64,000 nt of DNA from Palsa-506 sp963836355. Its GTDB lineage: Bacteria > Actinomycetota > Actinomycetes > Streptosporangiales > Streptosporangiaceae. Position numbers and translations under genes: made by a program. The notes under the pieces were generated by a model. The model had not been told where the DNA came from, ran no database searches, and saw nothing but the letters and a program-made list of their open reading frames with translations. Below are positions 62,602 through 64,000 of the stretch, piece after piece (position 1 is the stretch's first letter; every line of letters starts with the position of its first letter). Location of the stretch: positions 868,001 to 932,000 of the forward strand of contig CAWIJO010000002.1 of the NCBI GenBank assembly GCA_963836355.1, written 5' to 3'.

Positions 62602-62997
62602 TCAGTCGCGCGCGCTGCCTTTTCTGCGAATCCTGCGGCGGTTGCCGGACGCGGGCCTGCGCGGCCTGCGCTGCCAGCACGGATTGTGCCAGTGCCGCCG
62701 CTCGTCCGCGCCACGGGCATCGGCCGACCACGCCACCAGGTGCGCCGTCCCCGGCATGATCTCCTGGTCGCAGCCCGGGCAGCGGTACGCCTTGGCGGTA
62801 GCGGAGCCTGGCACCTGGCGCACCACCCAGTCACCGTCCGGCCACGTCTGGGTCTGCTCGGGACCGAGCCGGACCGGCGCCGGGTCCGTGTCGCCGCGGC
62901 CGGCGCCGTCGCCCGCCGGGCCGGCGCCGCGCTTGGCACCGCCACGCGGCTTGCGGGGCACGTCGAGAGGCAGGCGGCGGGCCTTGCGCGGGCTCAC
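62602..62997 (-). CDS. Small conserved actinobacterial protein with CxxC...H/C motif
   Basis: 131 aa. Basic, Pro/Gly-rich N-terminus, then a central YRCPGCDQEIMPGTAHLVAW segment with HWHNPCW further on, a treble-clef or zinc-ribbon-like set of Cys/His. Arg-rich tail. GTG seven bases after TACAGT: leaderless. Such genes are found divergent to nucS in actinobacteria; the name 'ATP/GTP-binding protein' is often given without evidence. Function unknown. Confidence 0.78.
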   Translation of the reverse strand: MSPRKARRLPLDVPRKPRGGAKRGAGPAGDGAGRGDTDPAPVRLGPEQTQTWPDGDWVVRQVPGSATAKAYRCPGCDQEIMPGTAHLVAWSADARGADERRHWHNPCWQRRPRRPASGNRRRIRRKGSARD

Positions 62998-63116
62998 GGC
63001 CGTCACTGTAAGGCATCCGGCGGGCAATGCTGATCGCGGCTAGCCAGATGGCCCGGGGCAGCGCGCGGGGTGCTGGGCCGGCGGCTGGCTGGCAGCAGCC
63101 GCTAAGGTTGACTCCC

Positions 63117-63776
63117 GTGCGGCTCGTCATTGCCCGGTGCAGCGTGGATTACGCAGGGCGCCTTACGGCACATCTTCCGTCGGCTCTCCGGCTGCTCATC
63201 GTCAAGGCCGACGGGTCGGTCCTGGTGCACTCCGACGGCGGCTCGTACAAGCCGCTGAACTGGATGTCGCCGCCCTGCCGGCTGGCCGAGGAAGGCCGGC
63301 GCTGGGTCGTGACCGGCAGGTCGGGCGAGATGCTCACCATCGACCTTGAGGAGACGCTCAGCGATTCGGTGTTCGAGCTCGGGACCGATCCCGGCCTGGT
63401 CAAGGACGGCGTCGAGTCTCATCTGCAGGAGCTGCTCGCGGCCCAGATGCACGTGCTCGGCGAGGGCTGGCGGCTGGTCCGCCGCGAGTACCCGACCGCG
63501 ATCGGGCCGGTCGACCTGATGTGCCGGGACGCCGCTGGCAGCTGCGTGGCGATCGAGATCAAGCGGCGCGGCGAGATCGACGGGGTTGAGCAGCTCACCC
63601 GCTACCTTGAGCTGCTCAACCGGGATCCGCTGCTGGCCCCGGTGCAGGGCATCTTCGCCGCGCAGGAGATCCGGCCGCAGGCCCGCGTGCTGGCGGAGGA
63701 CCGCGGCATCCGCTGCCTGATCCTGGACTATGACACGATGCGCGGCGCCGACGACGGCGCGCTCCGCCTGTTCTGA
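63117..63776 (+). CDS. nucS: Mismatch-specific endonuclease NucS/EndoMS
   Basis: 219 aa. Cuts both strands at mismatches in the non-canonical mismatch repair of actinobacteria lacking MutS/MutL. N-terminal beta domain (RLVIARCSVDYAGRL, VHSDGGSYKPLNWMSPP) and C-terminal RecB-like nuclease domain with GPVDLMCRD and AIEIKRRGEIDGVEQLTRYLELL carrying the metal-binding Asp, Glu and Lys. GTG eight bases after TAAGGT: leaderless. Normal length. Confidence 0.95.
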   Translation: MRLVIARCSVDYAGRLTAHLPSALRLLIVKADGSVLVHSDGGSYKPLNWMSPPCRLAEEGRRWVVTGRSGEMLTIDLEETLSDSVFELGTDPGLVKDGVESHLQELLAAQMHVLGEGWRLVRREYPTAIGPVDLMCRDAAGSCVAIEIKRRGEIDGVEQLTRYLELLNRDPLLAPVQGIFAAQEIRPQARVLAEDRGIRCLILDYDTMRGADDGALRLF

Positions 63777-64000
63777 GCCCGGATCCGCTGGCCGCAGCCA
63801 GTGCAGGCGCCCCGCGCATTGCCTGCCTTTCGCCCCTCGGCTGGGTCTCGCATGGTCGCTGGGCTGAGAGCTACCCAACGGTATCTTCCGTGCCTGGCTC
63901 GGTGATTTACTTGGCTTGCGGTGGCCTGAATTGCTGGACTTGACGACGGTGAGGGCAATGGCATCGACGACCTGGACGCATGGCCCGGCTAAGTCCGTGG
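63777..64000. other. Right edge, no gene seen
   Basis: Remaining 224 bp carry no convincing frame or RNA. GC falls slightly after 63.85 kb. Confidence 0.5.

Overview
The window is very GC-rich, dense and almost IS-free, and reads as the chromosome of an actinobacterium. Supporting markers are NucS, the NrdR-NrdJ pair next to LexA with a LysM division inhibitor, the CysO-Mec-CysM sulfur route, a Scy/FilP-like DivIVA coiled-coil protein, and many leaderless genes with a TANNNT box 6-8 nt before the start codon. The gene order around pncB-clpS-mec-cysO-cysM-rph-rdgB matches what is known from Mycobacterium. The order coiled-coil protein-mce-thiolase-meaB matches Streptomyces. A Streptosporangiales-like or related filamentous genus is plausible, but the sequence does not fix it.

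Region by region. 1-7.4 kb: nrdJ (minus strand, runs off the left edge, carries two inteins), nrdR with paired NrdR boxes, an SOS-boxed LysM gene divergent from lexA, and leuS behind an apparent transcription attenuator with a 9-codon leaderless leader peptide. 7.4-8.6 kb: gene-poor. 8.6-15.2 kb: a decayed or repurposed enediyne-type iterative PKS (KS-AT, then KR-DH-PPTase remnant) that has lost its catalytic residues and ACP and is full of 15-18 bp tandem repeats, followed by a cytochrome P450. 17-22.6 kb: pterin dehydratase, gcvT-gcvH, a frameshifted PLP fold-III enzyme, and a disrupted MFS-cyclic-nucleotide-binding fusion. 22.6-31.2 kb: an amidohydrolase, a GNAT-acyl-CoA-synthetase (ADP-forming-like) fusion next to an AMP-forming acyl-CoA synthetase, an FHA protein and small secreted or DinB proteins. 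31.3-36.4 kb: a secreted phosphoesterase, HAD hydrolase, rlmA-type methyltransferase, a tRNA and bcp.

36.4-50.7 kb: conserved housekeeping block (lipoprotein, rdgB-rph, epimerase, MBL hydrolase, MFS, thioesterase, cysM-cysO-mec-DUF2017-clpS, pncB, YbaK, pncA, frameshifted DUF3039, yqgE, MarR, thioredoxin-TPR). 50.8-59.9 kb: acyl-CoA mutase behind a perfect 18-bp palindrome, ECF sigma plus membrane beta-propeller protein, MarR, a pseudo-ABC ATPase, DUF2127, and the methylmalonyl-CoA branch genes meaB, thiolase and mce. 60-64 kb: coiled-coil polar growth protein, SDR, a small Cys-motif protein and nucS.

The most notable items are the leuS attenuator, the two inteins in one NrdJ, the catalytically dead enediyne-type PKS, the perfect palindrome at the mutase promoter, a CCA-encoding class I tRNA with a Leu UAG anticodon, the window-wide leaderless promoters, and an abundance of in-frame GC-rich minisatellites.
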